Positions 29,748 to 40,957 are shown, numbered from the stretch's first letter. The stretch is DNA of 40,957 bases from Pelagophyceae sp. CCMP2097 (GCA_026770575.1 MU657214.1:103628-144584), one strand, 5' to 3'. Numbers and translations: made by a program. The notes: a model not told the origin generated them from the sequence alone.

Positions 29748-31370
29748 ATGGGTAGCGACGAGGGCAAGAAGCCCGCCCCCTGCCGCGTCAAGCTCGTCCA
29801 CGTCGCCGCCGCGAGCGTCGTCCTCTGGCTCGTCGTCCTGGACTCGCAGGCCCGACGGCTCCACACGCCGCCGGCGTCGCTCCGGGGGCTCGGAAGGGCG
29901 CAGACCAACGGCGCACCCGACGGCGCGCAGCCACCCGGCGCGCAAGCGAAGCCGTCCACCGGCGCGGCAAACGGCGTGAGTCCCAAGGGCTGCCCTTGGC
30001 GGCGGCGCGGCTTGTGCGCAGCCGTCAGACCTTACGCAGGTTTTGCGGTCCGGCGGCGACGCCGTCCACGTCGTCTTCTCCACGGACTGTGGCGCGTACC
30101 AGACGTGGCAGGCCGAGGTGCTCTACCACTCTGCGGAGCTGGTGGGGCAGCCGGGCACGATTACGCGGATAGTCAGCGGCTGCGACGACGCAGGGCGCCA
30201 AGCGCTCGAGCAGAGGTGCGAAAAGGCGCCGTGGCGCCATGGGACGCTGCCTTTGTAGGCACCTGGCCGCAGACCTGGCGGGCCGCTTTCTGGTTCACTT
30301 TACGCCTCATTTCTCCAAGGATGCAAACGGAGCAGACTACAAGTTTTACAACAAACCGTTTGGCGTGCTCCACTGGCTCAATCACGCCCCTGTACCCGAA
30401 GACGTCGTCGCGCTGATCGACCCGGACTTTATCTTTTTAAGACGTTTAGTCAATGACTTTTCGAATGCTTCGACTGTCATCTCCACCACGCACCAAGCTT
30501 CGACGCAGACCCGCGTCACAAAGGGCAGACCCGTGTCGCAGTTCTACGGCCTTGGCGACGAGTGGCTCAAGCTGGATCGAGGGAAGATTTGCGGCAATGC
30601 CTCGAGATGCGCTCGAACGACGTCAGACGAGGCTTGGAAGTCCTTTTCCGTGGGCCCGCCTTACATGGCGCACAAGGACGACCTCTTGCTCATCGCGCAG
30701 AAGTGGGTCGAGTTCGTGCCACGGGTTTTTTCGCAATATCCTTTCCTCTTGGCGGAAATGTTTGCCTACTCCATGGCCGCAGCCCATTTGGGCCTTTCCC
30801 ACCTCCGCTTCGACAGCTTCATGGTCTCCAACGTGCGTCTTGCCTTTGCGAATAGGGGCCAAGGCCTCGCAGTCGACCGATGTCTAGGTGGCCTCTTATG
30901 GCGAGGCTTGGCAGTGGATTGACGCGTCCCCAATCTCGACATGCGACGTTTCAAAGCCGCAAGACCTCTGGCCCTCGCGAAACGTGCCCGTCTTCCTGCA
31001 CTACTGCCAGGGCTACGCCTGGGGAAAATGGCACTATGGGAAACACCGCGTGCCGTTGGACGTCTTTAGCAACTGCCAAGAACGCGTCATCGAACGGCCA
31101 ACGAAGGCGGTGAGCGTCTTTGTAGCGTCTTTTTGAGCGCCTCGTTTCGAGGCGCCGACGCCGAACGTGTAGGAGATCGGCGGCGACTTATACGCCCGCG
31201 CGGCCGTCGGCGACAAGGCTGCGCGCGACGAACGGCGAAATCTGTTCGCACTCTGTGCTGGCGCGGACACGGTCAACGCAGTCTCGAAAAAGTTCTCCGC
31301 GCTCCGCCTCCGCTCCGACGGCGGCGAGGCCTGCCCGGTGGCCCTCCCCGCGCTGCCACTTTTGCTGTAA
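29748..31370 (+). CDS. Ser/Hyp O-glycosyltransferase (SERGT/HPAT-like), type II membrane
   Basis: Five in-phase exons: 29748-29975, 30040-30215, 30259-30832, 30888-31109 and 31173-31370 (465 aa). A short cytoplasmic Lys-rich tail and one span (VKLVHVAAASVVLWLVVL) make it a type II Golgi/ER protein. The catalytic region matches peptidyl-serine alpha-galactosyltransferase and hydroxyproline O-arabinosyltransferase relatives: VHVVFSTDCGAYQTWQAEVL, GQPGTITRIVSGC, YKFYNKPFGVLHWLNHAPV, ALIDPDFIFLRRL with the D-x-D-like DPD metal site, and later VPVFLHYCQGYAWGKWHYGK. These enzymes modify Ser or hydroxyproline in extensin-like wall and surface glycoproteins, so the target here would be secreted or cell-surface proteins. 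Donors include GTGCGT and GTGAGT. Which sugar is transferred cannot be told from sequence. Confidence 0.87.
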
Positions 31371-31619
31371 CTCTATGAGACTCTTATGCTCTTCGCATTC
31401 CCTCGAAGCACGCGCCGTTGCAGGACCGCCGGTGCACGCTCCGGCGTGAAGCAGCCTCCTCCACGCGGGGTCCCCTGACCTCTCACCCGCCACAGCCTTT
31501 GGCACCTTCCGATTCACTCAGCGGCCTCTTCAAACTTCGGTCGATATCGCCGAAACGAGTTGAACAGGCCAGTCAGGTCAACTCCGTCCCCCGCGCCGCC
31601 GCCGCCGCCCTCTTCGAAG

Positions 31620-32468
31620 ATGCGCGTCCTCGCGCTGCTCTGCCTCGGCCTCGCCCGCGCGCTCGTGCCGCCGCGCGCCCAAGTCGCGCGCTCGGTGAGG
31701 GCTCACGCTTTGGCGAGCATGTATTTTTTGGGAGTGCCTCATCGGGGGCGCGGCGCGGCGCCTCGCCGCAGCGCGGCTCCGCCGTCCCCCGGGCGGCGCG
31801 GCCGAGGCTGCGCAAAGTGGCCGCGCGGGGAAGAGTGCGGCAACACCGCTCCTCCGCGCGGCAACACCGCTCGGGCGGTGGCGCTCCGTCGAGCGGCCGC
31901 GTTGGCCTGGCTCGTCACACCCGCATCAGGTCGTGCGCGCGACGCTGAGCGAGGCGCCCGCCGAGGCGGAGTTCGTCTCGGACCTTCCGGACAGCGCCAT
32001 CCCTGGCAAGATGGTACGTCACGCAGGGACGGCTCTGCCGAGGGGGCCGCGCCTCGGAAAAGGCCGGCCTCGCCTCGAAAGAGGCCGCACTGTATCCTCG
32101 AAAGAGACCGCACTGTGTCCTCGAAAGAGGCCGCACTGGGGTCAGAGTTTGTGCTCTTGGCGCTCTTTGTCTTTTCCAGAGGCCCGCCTTTTGACTTGCA
32201 ACGTCGCAATTAGACGCTGACGCCGGTGGAGCTGTCGCAGCAGTCGCGCGACCTCGACGCTTTGGCGTCGCGATGGACGCGGGCCAAGGACCTGCGCGAG
32301 TGGGAGGAGTCGCGCCTGACGGGGTTTTCGGAGCAGTCTGAGATTATCAACGGGCGGTCGGCCATGTTCTTCTTGGTCGTCGGCCTCCTCACCGAGTACT
32401 GGACCGGCCAGTCCATCGTCGAGCAGGTCGCCACCATGCTCCGAATCGCAGGCTTCCTCGGCCTCTAA
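31620..32468 (+). CDS. one-helix LHC-like (high-light-inducible type) plastid protein
   Basis: Exons are 31620-31694, 31930-32013 and 32214-32468 (137 aa). The leader MRVLALLCLGLARALVPPRA is an ER-type signal peptide followed by basic residues, fitting import into a secondary plastid. The C-terminal helix carries the chlorophyll-binding signature: SEIINGRSAMFFLVVGLLTEYWTG, that is E-x-x-N-G-R-x-A-M, then a second E and TG, as in Hlip/OHP/Lil proteins. A short hydrophobic end (IAGFLGL) follows. Such proteins bind chlorophyll and carotenoid and protect photosystem assembly and repair under excess light. It lies one gene away from ftsH, another PSII-repair factor, but the genes are not co-transcribed. 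Both introns are unusually long relative to the exons and contain local repeats. Confidence 0.85.
32068..32142. repeat. 23-bp intronic minisatellite, three units
   Basis: CCTCGAAAGAGGCCGCACTG is repeated three times with one substitution and varied linkers (TAT, TGT) in intron 2 of the one-helix protein gene. A shorter, diverged relative lies just upstream. Each unit contains a CTCGAAAGAG inverted pair. Confidence 0.85.
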
Positions 32469-32870
32469 AGTTCGCAACGAAGACGCGCGCCGGGCCGACG
32501 GCGAAAAGGCGCGCCCGCCGCACCGACGCCCGAAAACGCGCCCCGCCGGACGCAGCCGCCCACGCGCCCCCGGCGATCCGGGCGGGCCGGCTCGACGCCT
32601 GTGCACTTATTGAGCCTCACAATACCATGGACCCGGCCTCATCTACCGGCCGCCGCGGCTCCCGGGGTCTCCATGGGCCACCGCTCGCGAGGGCGACACC
32701 GGTTCGGAGACTCCCTTTCGAGACAAAGAAGGGGCCTCGCGAGCGCCCGATATCGGGCGGAGTCAGATGTGTCCTTCCGCCGCACTGCCACTAGTAGTAT
32801 TGAATACGACGGCGTGCCTCGCTCCCGCGCGGCCTTGTGCAAGTTCGACCCCGCGTTGTTCTGAAAATGA
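32469..32870. other. convergent intergenic region
   Basis: Shared 3' flank of the one-helix protein gene (plus) and the giant POMP-TM gene (minus). No supported coding or repeat feature was seen. Confidence 0.4.
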
Positions 32871-35800
32871 TTACGGGACGAGGGCGCGCGCGTTTGGGGC
32901 TCTGGAGAGTGTGTAGAATTTGTGCGACGTGCCAGAAACGGCGTTGACCGTCCTTGGTACGATTTGTATCTCCGTCAGAATCGGCGCGGCGCCGTTGCCG
33001 CGGTCGAAGACGGCGTTGACGTGCAAGTTGAACGGCTTGGTGCACAGCGCGAGCTTGTTCTTTAAACGAGTGACGCGGAACGGGTGCTCCGGGCCGCCGC
33101 CGACGAGAGCTGCATAAGCGCGCACGATCGATTCGGCGTCGTCGCAGACGACCGTCGCTCGCAAAGGGTCGGTGATTCGGGAGGCGTGGGGCCACAAAGA
33201 GTCTGTTTCTGGGGAATTTTGCGGTCGCGGCCCTTCTCGCCGGTACTCTTCCACTTTCGTCCGCATGCGCGCCGCGCTCTTCACCGCCGTCTCGGGGCCC
33301 GACTGGTACAGCAAACACCGACTCGCCCACAGCGCCGGTGGCGCGGGCGCGACGGGCGTCGCCAAAGGCGTCGAGTGCGGCCCCGGAGGCGCCGGGGGCG
33401 GCGACAGCAAAGGCGGGTACAACGGCGGCGGCGGCGGCGCGCCGTCGTCCGGGCCGTCGCCGTCGAAAGCGTCGTCCGCGTCGTCGTCGGTGAGTAGATT
33501 CTGCAAAGCACGTATGAACGCCGGGTGCGCCGCCGCGGCGACGGACCGGAGAGCGTGCGGGAGCACGGCCTCGTCAAAAGCTTCCCTCAGAGCGCCGCCG
33601 TCGTTTCCCGCGAGCTCCGAGGTCCATGCGGCGAGGTGGGGACCCCTTAATGGTTCTTGAAGTACGCAGTCTGAAAAGTCCACAAGACCAGCAAGCCTCG
33701 AACCCCAGCCGGGCTCTGCCAGGATCTCCGCTGCCGCGACTTCCATGACCATCCAGCACCTGAAGTTTGCGCAGTGCGCGTGCACCGCGAGATCGAAAAA
33801 GGCCTCTTTGTGGCCTGGCGCAAGCTGCAAAACCTGCGGCGCTTCCTCCAGATCCTTCACCGGCCGGAGACGCAACCTTAAGCGTTGCAGGCCTGCCGAG
33901 ACCTTGCGTAAAGCGCCCTGCTCGGCCTCGTCCTTCAATTCCGAATCATCCTTCTTCGAGCGTTCTTCGTCGCCAAAGGAAGCGAGAGCCGTCAACAGCG
34001 TCGAGACGCCCAACGACTTTGCCACCGTCGCCGCGTAGACCATGGAGACTCTTCTTAGAGACCCGTCGGCCTGACACGACTCGGACTCCTCCTCTTCCTC
34101 GTAATCTCGTGCCAGCGCCTCGAGCACTTCCCTCACCGCCATTTCAAACTTGTCCAGCTTCAGAGCCGGCCTTGGCGAGAGCGAGGATCGCGACGATTGC
34201 GCGGAGGCGAACTTTGCGAAAGCGGTCGAGATTGAATTGCCGCGGACTTCTTGCGCTAGAGGGCCTAAGACCGAATTTAAGTCCCTGCCAAATTGCTTTT
34301 CCGAGGTCCCTAGAGCCCTTTGCCGAGTCTCGGCCAATAAAGCGGCGTTTGCGAGGATCCTCGGGGTGTGCGTCGCCAGCGTGGTCTTGGCCAGCCTCGC
34401 TCGGCTCCAGACGCCCTTGAGCGGGAGGAGATGCGTCGTGAGATAGTCCCAGGCCGCATTCTCGCTCGCGGCCCTTTGAGCCGGCTCGTGCTTCCTCGAG
34501 GGCTTGCAGGGCCTGAGATTGTCGACGATGTCCAACGCTGCGGAGAAGACGACGTCATCCATAACCCGAGCGTTCATGCCGACTCGGAGCCGGTCGAAAT
34601 CCGCGCGGTCAAAGACCCTTCGACATCTCACCAGCTCTAAAACGCCCGTCACTTCCTCGTTCTTGAACGCGCTGTATAAACGCACGGTGATGGCGACGGA
34701 GATGACACTGACCACTAACGCGAAAATGGTGGCTGCTCTTTCAGACAACAGTCCTGCGAAGAGCACCAAGGCGAATGCGATGCAGGAGAGGACGAAGATC
34801 TGGAGGAAGTTGACGAGGGCCATGTGGCCTCTGTTGATGTACGGCCGCATCTCTCTTGTCAGGATGGTCCACGAGAATATGACGACGAGGATGATGGACA
34901 AGCGCAGGCCGCGCGTCGTCGCGGGGACGAGGGCGCCGCAGACTAGTAAGCGGACTTCTAGAGCCAGGATCTCGTAGTACCACACCGCCGGCCGGACGTG
35001 TCGAGTGAAGAAGGAGAGAGCGCCGTCTCCGCGGCCGTTGCGGCGGTTCAGCTTCAATTTGAGGAGGAGAGAGGCGGGCACGACGACGACGTAGAGAATC
35101 AACAGCGTGGCGGCGGCGCCTTGAAAGGCGATGTAGGCTTCGGAACCGCACCTGACCTGGGAGTCGTAGGCCAGCCAGGACTCGGTCTTCGTCATCGAGA
35201 TTTCAAAGTCGTTTGAACAGGAGTAAAATGTGAAGATGATGCTGCAAATGTACGTGTGCAGCAAAACGAGGACAAGCCAGAAGAGCGAGGCGGCGGTTTT
35301 GCGCGAGGTCCGCCCGTCAGTTTGACTCATTTGCCGAGAGACTTTGGACCAAGTCAGCGTCTTGGCCCGAAAGGCCGCCACTGCGAAAACACCCACCGCG
35401 AGGCAGCCTCCAAAGGCCAGCGGGAAGAGGGACCAACTGAGGAAGAGTTGGAAGTAGGACATTTGGTAAAAGCACTGAAGTGAGGGGAAAACGAACGATA
35501 AGTCAAAGGCGACAAAAGCGAGGTACTGCAGAATCGTCTGCAGCGGCTCCGGGTAGCCGACTTCCTCGATGGCGACGAATCTGGAAACTGTCGAGATGGC
35601 GTACCAGACCTGCACCATGGCGACGAGGCACCACCTCGACTTGGCGAAGGCGGCGGCCCTCAGCACCCTTTTCTGAGTCTTGGCGACGCCGACGCAGGCG
35701 ACGGCAAAGCCGGAGACGCATGCGAGGAAGCCTATCAAGGATGCGAAGACTCCGGCGAAGAAAATCGGGAGGGCCGCAGAGCCATCGCATTTCGCACACC

Positions 35801-38800
35801 CGCCCCCTCTCCCCAAAGAGGCCGGCCGCGGGTAATGCCCCGCGCCACACAGAGCACAAAGAGGCCCCATGGAGTGCGAGGCGCACAACCGCGAGCCGTA
35901 CGTTGCTGATGGGTCGTTGAAAGCGGCTTCGTACGACACTCCTCGACAGCTGCAGTCTTCTTGGCAGTACTCCTGGTCCGCGCACGCGTAAATCTCCGAC
36001 GAAGTCGGGAAGAAGCGGTAGAAGCCCTCGCGGACCGGTAAGGTCTCGAGGGTGAAGATGTGGTACCCGACGCTCTTCAATAAAGGGTCGAGAGGCGGGT
36101 ATCGGTCGCATTGCGCGCCCTTCGGGCACGCAAAGCATTCCCCGTCGGCGTAGAATTCAGTGTACTTGCACGCGACGCACGAGACGGTGTCGCCGCTGCC
36201 GCTGGCGGAAGGCCCGGCGCCGGCAGCGGCCCCGCGCCGCCCGCCGGGCGTGCCGGGCCCCGTGCCGTCCGGCCCCGCGCCGCCCGGCCCGCGGGAGCCC
36301 GGCGGCCCCGCGCCGCCCGGCCCGCGAGCGCCGCCCGGCGGCCCCGCGCCCCCAGGACCGCCGGCGGCGCCCCGCGGCCTGGAGTCGGCCCGTTCGCCGC
36401 CCGGCGCCCTCGAGTCGATTCGTTCCACGAAGCCGGCTGGGCATTTCGTGAGTCGGACTCGGAGAGGACCGGACTCGATGTCGTATCTGACCGCGGTAAA
36501 CTTCAAAACGTGCGCGTCCCCAGGCATGCCTTGAATGGTCAAAGCGTCGAACTTTGCGATCCCGAACGAGCAGATGGCGACTAAACCGGAAGCGGTCTCC
36601 GTGCCGTTGGCGCCGAATCTTGCGGTGACTGCGGTTGAGAAGTCGGAACGTACGACGACGCCGTATCCATCGATCAAGACGACTCTGACGGGCGGCATCG
36701 GGGCGTTTGGGATTGCGAAGACGTCTGGCACCGCGCTGGCGTTTAAGCGGATGTCGGGCGTCACCGGTATTGGTAAAGCGTTGACGTACAGTCGCACTGC
36801 CGGTGTGGCGGCGAACCACCCATAAGCCGCTCGATTCCCGTTGGAATACACCTCTGCTTCAACAAGGCCCAAAGGCGGCTCATCTCTCCAAAACACGGCC
36901 GCGCCTCCACCTCGCAAAGCCACGTTGTCGACGAATTTCACGGCCAAATCTTTCGCCGCGACGGCACCGACGGTGAAGACCAGAGGCATTGTCTTCAAAC
37001 CCGTAGCTTCCCAAACTGCCTTGTTCCGCTCGAGCATCTCGCGGCCGTCAAAGGTCCACAGCGTCGCTTCGAGAGTGCCGCCCCACCAGGCTTGGCCGCG
37101 GGAGTCCTCTGCCGTGATGGCGTAAGAGCCGGCGCCGAGGCAGTACTCAAAACTTGTAAAGGCCCCAGAGTCCGGCGCGCCGACAAAAAGCGCCGCGCCG
37201 TCGATGCGGTCGATTCGAAAGGATGATTCGCCGCCGGCCTTGCAGGTGCACCCGTCGCATTTGTTCACTCCTGCTAGAGCGCGAATTGAAGCGCAATTCG
37301 AATTCAACTGGTCGCACGTCCCACGGACCGTCGTCTCCGTCTTGGGCACGACGCCGATGACGGAGCATTTCTGCTCATTGAGACGCCAGTCTGTCGAAAC
37401 TCGTAAGATTGCGACGCATTCTCGAGGCTGTGCGTTTAAAGACGCCGTTGAACCCGTTGGCCAGAGTGCCAAACCCCCGCCGCCGCCTTGGTCGACTGCG
37501 TTTTCAGAAAAGATGGAATGGCCCTCTACGCTTAAAAACGAGCCTTCCGCGTCGATGCCGCCTCCCTCTTTGCCCGCAGAGTTTTTGGAAATCGTAGAGT
37601 CTGCCACCACAACAGCGTCCTGGTCGCAGAGCACCAAGCTTAAGGCGCCGCCGCGGTCGTCGGCGCGGTTCCCGATCGCCAACAGAGTCGTGAACCGTGC
37701 ACCTTTCACCCTGTCCAGCACAGCGCACCCTCCCCGTCCCGCTGCGACGTTATTCGATGCTGTCGTGTTGGCCACGCCGGCGTAGCCGAGCATGCCCACC
37801 TTCAGAAAGCCCCCATCTCGGCCGGCGGCATTCGCCAGGGCGATGACGTTTTGGATTTCTGCAGTCGACTGTGCGCCCACGGCGATGGCGCCGCCGCTGC
37901 CTATAAAAGCACCATTGCCCTTCAACAGCGCCTCGTACACAACTAAACGACCGAGGTCCGCAGCGGAGAAGGCGCCGCCGTCGCCTTGAACGGCGACGTT
38001 GCCGAAGATGCAGACTGCCACAGTCCCAACGTCCGAATCAAGATTGAACACTGCATGCATGCCGCCGTGCGCCTCCACTTCCGAAACACCGTGCACGCCG
38101 AATTCGTTCACCGCCTGCATAAACGTCACGCGCGCGTCGACACGCTGCTGCCCGGATGCGTCGTGAGGTGGCAGTATGAGCCGCCAAGACCCTTGTTGCC
38201 AAGAGTCACCGCGAGACGACGCCGCCCAAAGCTCGTAGCCCTCGCCCGGCGGCAGGCACGCTTCAAATAAAGTCAAGGCGCCGCCTCGGGGGGAGAACCT
38301 TGCCGAGACTCCGCGGGCGTCTCGGCCGGGACCGGCCTTTGCGTTTGGGAAGTCCAAAAGCACAGAGGCTTCCTCCGCCTCAATCGACTGTTGAGGAGTC
38401 CAGTCCAGCACGACCTGCACGAACGAACACGTCGCGGAGACGTACAGCTGCGCGCATTTGCCTCGGACGTCGACCGCGCCTCCATCGAAAGCAGCCACGT
38501 TGTTTTTCAAAACGGCTCCTCGGCCGAGATGCAGCGTCGCCCCTTCCCCCACCGCCGCCGCGCCGCCGTGGCCCCCGGCGCTGTTCTCCGACAGGACGGA
38601 GTCTCCGAAACCCGCCGTCGCCGCCGGGAGGAGGGCGAGACCGCCGCCGTTTTCCGACGCCAAGTTGCCCAATACCAGCGTCCCTTGGCAAACCGCGAGG
38701 CTCGAAGCCGCGGAGACGGCGAACGCGCCGCCGTTGCCGCCGGCGGCGTTGTTTTTGAATGTAGATGCGGAGACAGCGCACCGGCAGTCGGGACTCAAGA

Positions 38801-40373
38801 AGAGGGCCCCGCCGTCGCCTCGGCTGCGGCAGTTTTCGATCAAAACCGAAGCCACAAGTAAAACGGCGTCGATGAAGACCGTCGCCAGGGCGCCGCCGCC
38901 GCTGCCCGCAGCGCAGTCTCGGAATTGTGACTTGAAGATGTGTACCGTAGTGGACGTGCCAGCGGCCAGGCCCCCGCCGGAGAAGGCGGCGGCCGTATTC
39001 GACAGGAAGGACATGTTTGTAAAGGTATTCACGCCTAGCTGAAACGAGTTGCAATAGATGCCGCCGCCGGCGGCTGTAAGAGCGACGTTGTTGGAGATTA
39101 AAGAGTTTGTCGCTCTGATCGACCCATCGTTGAAGACCTGCAACCCTCCACCAGCAAGCAAAGCAGTGCAGTTCGAGACGATGCAGTCGTCCAGGAAAAC
39201 GGTGCTCGAAATGAACGAAAAGGCGCCGCCGCCGCTGCCGGCGCAGTGCGAGTGTGCGAGAGAAGCCTCGGAGAAGTTTAGAGACGACGCGCGCCCCCCA
39301 AACACGCCGCCGCCGATCAAGGAAGCCGCGCAGGACTCGATGCGCGACGATGTTAATTCGAACCTAGGACGGCGGCGTCAGATTGGTCGCCCTCGCGCGG
39401 CCGACTCGCGTTCTCCGGCTTTCCGGCTTTCCAAAGGCGGTCCTCACCTCGCCGCCGTCGCGACGCCGATTCCGCCGCCGACGGCGGCGTTGGAGTTTGA
39501 GATTGCTGTGTGGTCTGTGAGCTGGACGTTTGAGAGAGTATGGCCGTAGACTGCCCCCCCCGAGAAACCCGCGGCGCAGTTTTCGAACGACGACCTCTGA
39601 ACATAGAGCGCCGCCCCCGTCCATGCGGCGATTGCGCCGCCGAGGACGCCCGCGGCGCAGTTTTCGAATTTGACGCTGTCGAGAGTAAGTGCGGCACCTG
39701 CCCCGACGAAGACGCAGCCGCCGGCAAAGGCATCAAACCCGCCTGAAAGCTCTAAAGAAGACAGCGTCGAGGCCTGGCGCAGCACGATGATCAAGCGGTG
39801 CGCGCCGGCCGGGGATACAACCTTGCCCGCGCCGGCGATGGTTGCAGACGCCTCGATTGATAACGGGCAGCCGAGGACCACGTCGCTCTCCAACAAAACG
39901 CTCGTGCACGGCTCTTTCGCCGCCAGCGCCGAGATTAAAGCATCCTCGGTGCCGATGGCGACGGGGTCTCTTTCGGCGCACGCCTCGAGGTCGGGTTGGT
40001 CCACGTAACCTCCCAACCCGCCGACTTCACCGTCGACTTCGCCGCACCCGCACCCGCCGCAGTCGCACGTCGCGCCCGCGAGCTGCAAGTACTCGTTCGT
40101 CTCGAGGTCGTGGCACGTCGCGCCCAGCGGCGCAAAGGCGTCGCAGCCTCCGGCGGCGCCGAGGCACGGCTTGAGGCACGACGTCGTCGAGTTGGTCGGA
40201 TGGACATCGTGGAGGCGGCGGCCGCAGCCGGCGCATTCTGCGCATTCGCAGCCGAAGAGCTGGGCGTCGGCGCATGCGCCCAGGGTTGCGCAGGTGAGGC
40301 CGCGGCAGACACTTTGGCAAACGTCATGTGCGGCGGCGCACCACGCCACGAGCGCCACGAGGCCGAGGCGCAT
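32871..40373 (-). CDS. giant secreted beta-helix (POMP-like) multi-TM protein with RelA/SpoT-like C-terminus
   Basis: Two exons (minus): 40373-39448 and 39363-32871, joined by an 84-nt GTGAGG...CCTAG intron, 2,472 aa. The ATG at 40373 gives a signal peptide (MRLGLVALVAWCAAA). Then: a Cys-rich module (residues ~16-125); a ~900-residue POMP-type right-handed beta-helix with repeated GGA/GGG and N-x-A turns; a Gly/Pro collagen-like stretch encoded at about 36195-36420; a Cys-rich stalk (CVACKYTEFYADGECFACPKG); and 8-10 membrane helices (about 34640-35830; IFFAGVFASLIGFLACVSGF first, IFALVVSVISVAITVRLY last). A large cytoplasmic part follows, with a Pro-rich linker (PPPPPLYPPLLSPPPAPPGP). The last ~145 residues look like a RelA/SpoT nucleotidyltransferase fold: ITDPLRATVVCDD, RVTRLKNKLA, LHVNAVF and LTEIQIVPRT. 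POMP-TM proteins are frequent in stramenopiles. A surface receptor or adhesin is inferred; enzymatic activity is unproven. Confidence 0.85.
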
Positions 40374-40957
40374 GCGGGAGGAAAATATCGGCGCCGCGAG
40401 GCCGGCCACGTCGCGCCGGGGGCGCTCCCTGCCTCAACCCGCTCAGCCCTGCAAATGATTACGGCTGCGGGTTCGCAGGACCCAACTTTGTTGAATACCC
40501 GAAGGGACCTTGCCGTTTAAACGTCAGTTTACGGTGGAAATGTTCAAGTGTAGGAATTCCTTCATGCATGACACAATTGTATCAGATGGAAACTTCTGTC
40601 GCCCTAATCCTTGGTCGAAAATTTGGGAAGTCTCGGGGCATCGCGTTTTCGTTGACTTTTCCAAATATACGAAAAGTTCATTTCAGTACCGTTGTTGCTG
40701 CAAACTTTCCGGTTTCTTTTCCTGGGCAACCCCGAGCAACCTCGAGCAACCTATAGGTCCGTTGAGAAAACTAATTCGTTGAGAAAAACTATTTCGTTGA
40801 GGAACACGCCCAACGGATCAGTTTCCGCGCAGTTTTCAACGGCCGCTTCACCGCGACACGGCTTCTGGGTCGTCGACGCGTCGATAGCACGACGCCCGAG
40901 CAGCGCGACGCCCGACAGACAGACGCGGCGGCGATGCCGCCCTCGCTCAACGACGCG
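40374..40957. promoter_or_regulatory. upstream region of the giant gene, right edge
   Basis: AT-richer sequence (about 40545-40800) upstream of the 32871-40373 gene. It contains three near-identical CGTTGAGAAAACTA-type direct repeats at 40758-40801 and GAGCAACC repeats just before them. An ATG at 40934 opens a plus-strand frame (MPPSLNDA) that runs off the window and could be a neighbouring gene start; this is speculative. Confidence 0.4.

Noticed and set aside
1..40957. CRISPR arrays, rRNA, tRNA or bacterial operons
   Set aside because: The repeats seen are short tandem or palindromic, without CRISPR spacing. No cloverleaf or rRNA core was recognised by eye, and genes are intron-rich and monocistronic. 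A tRNAscan run could still reveal a missed tRNA.

Overview
The window is nuclear DNA from a GC-rich eukaryote with many short introns. Most predicted introns are 54-230 nt, with donors dominated by GTGCGT, GTGAGT and GTGCGG and acceptors ending TAG or CAG; two introns look like GC-AG. Gene content points to a photosynthetic stramenopile with a secondary plastid: an FtsH protease and a high-light-inducible-type protein that both begin with an ER-type signal peptide, ShKT and polymorphic-outer-membrane-protein (POMP) style ectodomains, an organellar WAF-repeat protein, and a Ser/Hyp O-glycosyltransferase. A pelagophyte (Aureococcus/Pelagomonas type) fits best. That placement is inference, not proven by the sequence. 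All gene models are spliced by eye, using frame continuity and family conservation.

Layout. 1-568: intergenic with a 125-bp fold-back. 569-1791 (+): cold-shock-domain protein. 1988-3883 (-): Tudor/PWWP-like domain plus a basic Ala/Lys/Pro tail, with palindromic repeats in its first intron. 4013-5602 (-): XRCC2-like RAD51 paralog. 6174-8880 (+): ATAD3-type mitochondrial AAA+ ATPase. 9289-10749 (+): cupin fused to a histone-H1-like tail. 11074-11868 (-): small secreted/plastid-targeted membrane protein, divergent from 11966-14436 (+), an RRM plus 11 WAF repeats. 15416-16129 (-): four WD40 repeats, divergent from 16326-19004 (+), an 830-aa Ala-rich coiled-coil protein. 20067-21772 (+): ShKT-TM-PAS protein. 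22214-23851 (-): SLC10/BASS transporter. 24688-26243 (-): unrecognised multi-exon gene whose 5' end approaches an assembly gap (26366-26609). 26823-29026 (-): plastid FtsH. 29748-31370 (+): O-glycosyltransferase. 31620-32468 (+): one-helix LHC-like protein. 32871-40373 (-): 2,472-aa secreted beta-helix / multi-TM receptor with a RelA/SpoT-like C-terminus.

Genes are packed closely on both strands, usually 95-1,000 bp apart, with several head-to-head pairs that probably share promoters. I see no operon-like pathway. The nearest thing to a theme is organelle upkeep (ATAD3, RRM-WAF, FtsH, one-helix protein) and surface sensing (ShKT-PAS, POMP-TM-RelA/SpoT-like). The two sensor-like proteins are the most unusual content. 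No rRNA, tRNA or CRISPR was recognised.
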